Positions 4,848 to 6,032 of a stretch of DNA of 6,032 nt are shown in pieces. Numbering within the stretch: position 1 is the first letter of the stretch; every line of letters begins with the position of its first letter. Below the pieces are notes generated by a model. The model saw only the letters and a program-made list of their open reading frames with translations. It made no database searches and was not told the DNA's origin. The position numbers were made by a program, and so were the translations under genes. Origin of the DNA: Fibrobacter succinogenes (GTDB taxonomy: Bacteria > Fibrobacterota > Fibrobacteria > Fibrobacterales > CADBQJ01); assembly GCA_902796785.1 (NCBI GenBank), contig CADBQJ010000178.1, positions 1-6,032 of the forward strand, given 5' to 3'.

Positions 4848-6032
4848 TTTTTCCAGCGGCTGCAGCGCTATCCGAAGGCGATTCTGCTGCTGGCCCTCCT
4901 GGCGACCGCGTTTTCCTTCGCGGAACTGCGGAACCTGCGGGTGAACGTCTCCCTCTCCGCCCTTTTCGAGACCGAGGGCGAATCGCGCGTGGAGGCGACG
5001 ACGGCGACGATGCTGGCCGTGGTCTTCAGCGGCCCCGACGGCGAGTCGAACCACCGCGCGATGGTCGAGCTCGAGGAGCGGGTCAACGGGCTCCCGGGCG
5101 TGCGCCTGGCGCTCCACCGCACCGACTCCGCCTTCCTGGCGCGCAACTGGCCCTTCTACGTGGACCTGCCCGAGCTGGAACGGGTGCGCGACGAGATCCG
5201 CCGCGCGGTCGACCGCCTGCCCGCGCGGAGCAACCCCTTCGTGGTCCCCCTCTCCGGCGAGGACTCCGCCGCGGTCCCCTGGGACCTGGAGCGGCTGCGG
5301 CGCGCGGCGCTCCCCGAGTTCCTCGACTTCTTCGGCACCCCCGACGGGACCGTCTCCGCGCTCTTCGTCCTCCCGCAGGCGGGGATGGGCGACCCCCGCG
5401 CCGCGCGCGCCCTCCTGGACGGCGTCGACTCCCTGGCCCGCGCCCTCCTTCCCGCCGGAAGCGAGGTCCGCTACACCGGCGAGGTGGAGCAGCTCGCCGA
5501 GATGGACTCGCTGATGCGCAGGCTCCCGCTCTCGCTGCTCCTGGCCTTCGCCGTCGTGCTGGTCCTGGTCCTCCTCTACTTCTCGCGCCAGCCGCTCGCC
5601 CCCCTTCTGGCGCTGATCCCCGGCCTGATGGGCTTCGCCTGGACGCTGGCCCTCTCCAACCGGATCCTCCACGCCATCACGCCGCCCGCGCTGATGCTGA
5701 TGGCGGTCTTCTTCGCGGTGAGCATCGCGCTGACCGTCCACATGCTCGCGCGCTACCAGGAGGAGCGGCTGAAGGGGATGGGCCACGCGCTCTCGATGGA
5801 GACGCTGCTGCTGGAGACGGGCCCCGCGCTGGCGCTGAGCTGCCTGGTCTGGGCCATCTGCTGCTTCTCGCTCTGCTCGCTCGGCCTGAAGGGCTACCGC
5901 GACTTCGGGCTGATGAGCGGCCTGAGCGTCCTGATGCAGATGACTGCCGTGCTGCTGGTCTTCCCCGCGCTGCTGCAGCTGGTGCAGAGGCGCTTCGTCC
6001 TCCGGGTGCGCGGGCCGGTGCGCCGCAACCTC
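4827..6032 (+). CDS. RND/MMPL-family membrane transporter, N-terminal half (3' partial)
   Basis: 402 codons run open to the window end. Layout: TM1 at about 18-34, a periplasmic porter-type domain of about 200 residues (35-232) with the RVNVSLSALF entry and an NPF segment near 136-138 seen in MMPL/HpnN-like proteins, then TM2 (234-252), TM3 (257-276), TM4 (285-308), the cytoplasmic segment HMLARYQEERLKG (305-317), TM5 (330-352) and TM6 (362-386). This is the first of the two repeats of an RND protein, usually about 750-900 aa in all, so about half is missing past the edge. The family exports lipids, hopanoids or hydrophobic compounds from the inner membrane using the proton gradient. Oddity: TM4 has SIALTVHML where relatives carry an Asp a few residues before the His. 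Start: ATG 4827 is chosen because the codons upstream are AT-rich and unlike the gene. In-frame ATGs at 4800 and 4782 also exist, the latter with GGAG at 4772-4775, but would overlap the divergent gene. Confidence 0.85.
   Translation, partial: MSLLVCQFFQRLQRYPKAILLLALLATAFSFAELRNLRVNVSLSALFETEGESRVEATTATMLAVVFSGPDGESNHRAMVELEERVNGLPGVRLALHRTDSAFLARNWPFYVDLPELERVRDEIRRAVDRLPARSNPFVVPLSGEDSAAVPWDLERLRRAALPEFLDFFGTPDGTVSALFVLPQAGMGDPRAARALLDGVDSLARALLPAGSEVRYTGEVEQLAEMDSLMRRLPLSLLLAFAVVLVLVLLYFSRQPLAPLLALIPGLMGFAWTLALSNRILHAITPPALMLMAVFFAVSIALTVHMLARYQEERLKGMGHALSMETLLLETGPALALSCLVWAICCFSLCSLGLKGYRDFGLMSGLSVLMQMTAVLLVFPALLQLVQRRFVLRVRGPVRRNL

Noticed and set aside
4868..5338. Two short minus-strand frames (92 and 60 codons) antisense to the RND gene.
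   Set aside because: Ser/Arg-rich with no domain, and fully antisense to clear transmembrane-protein coding sequence.
2598..5786. A stop-free minus-strand frame of 1062 codons covering the glycosyltransferase, the barrel gene and antisense of the transporter, which might look like one giant gene or fusion.
   Set aside because: Only the last 230 codons, from ATG 3290, show family motifs. The rest is Arg/Pro/Ala/Gly-rich or His/Gln/Glu-rich low-complexity translation, typical of the shadow frame of GC-rich genes, and overlaps two well-supported genes.

Overview
The window is very GC-rich, with G or C at nearly every third codon position, and is densely coding. It holds one partial gene at each end and three complete genes between them. 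A signal-peptide-bearing outer-membrane beta-barrel of the Omp85 type points to a Gram-negative (two-membrane) bacterium. The phylum cannot be named from the sequence; I did not recognise any protein closely enough to place it.

Layout: (1) positions 1-51 are the last codons of an OmpR/PhoB-type winged-helix response regulator. (2) It overlaps by 8 bp the start of a large exported protein (44-2572, +) with an N-terminal helical part, a PQQ/WD-like beta-propeller region, a single TPR, and a second propeller-like region. (3) A 25-bp gap separates this from two convergent minus-strand genes. These are a POTRA-less Omp85-like barrel (4801-3296) and, 5 bp downstream of it, a DPM1-like family 2 glycosyltransferase (3290-2598) with a strong Shine-Dalgarno overlapping the barrel gene's stop codon. 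(4) An unusually AT-rich divergent start region of only 25 bp (4802-4826) follows. (5) The first half of an RND/MMPL-type membrane transporter (4827 to the window end, +) closes the window.

The response regulator and the propeller protein look like one transcription unit, and the barrel and glycosyltransferase like another. The latter is read divergently from the RND transporter, with room for little more than one shared promoter core. RND/MMPL proteins often export lipids or glycolipids, Omp85 barrels act in the outer membrane, and DPM1-like enzymes glycosylate polyprenyl phosphate or lipid acceptors. A cell-envelope lipid or glycolipid pathway is therefore a reasonable hypothesis, but it rests on context only.

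The points most worth a second look are the RND protein's lack of the usual acidic residue in TM4, the possible leaderless bidirectional promoter with an inverted repeat over the RND start, the POTRA-less barrel, and the propeller-TPR-propeller protein translationally linked to a response regulator. I found no RNA genes, CRISPR arrays, insertion sequences or intergenic stretch over 300 bases.
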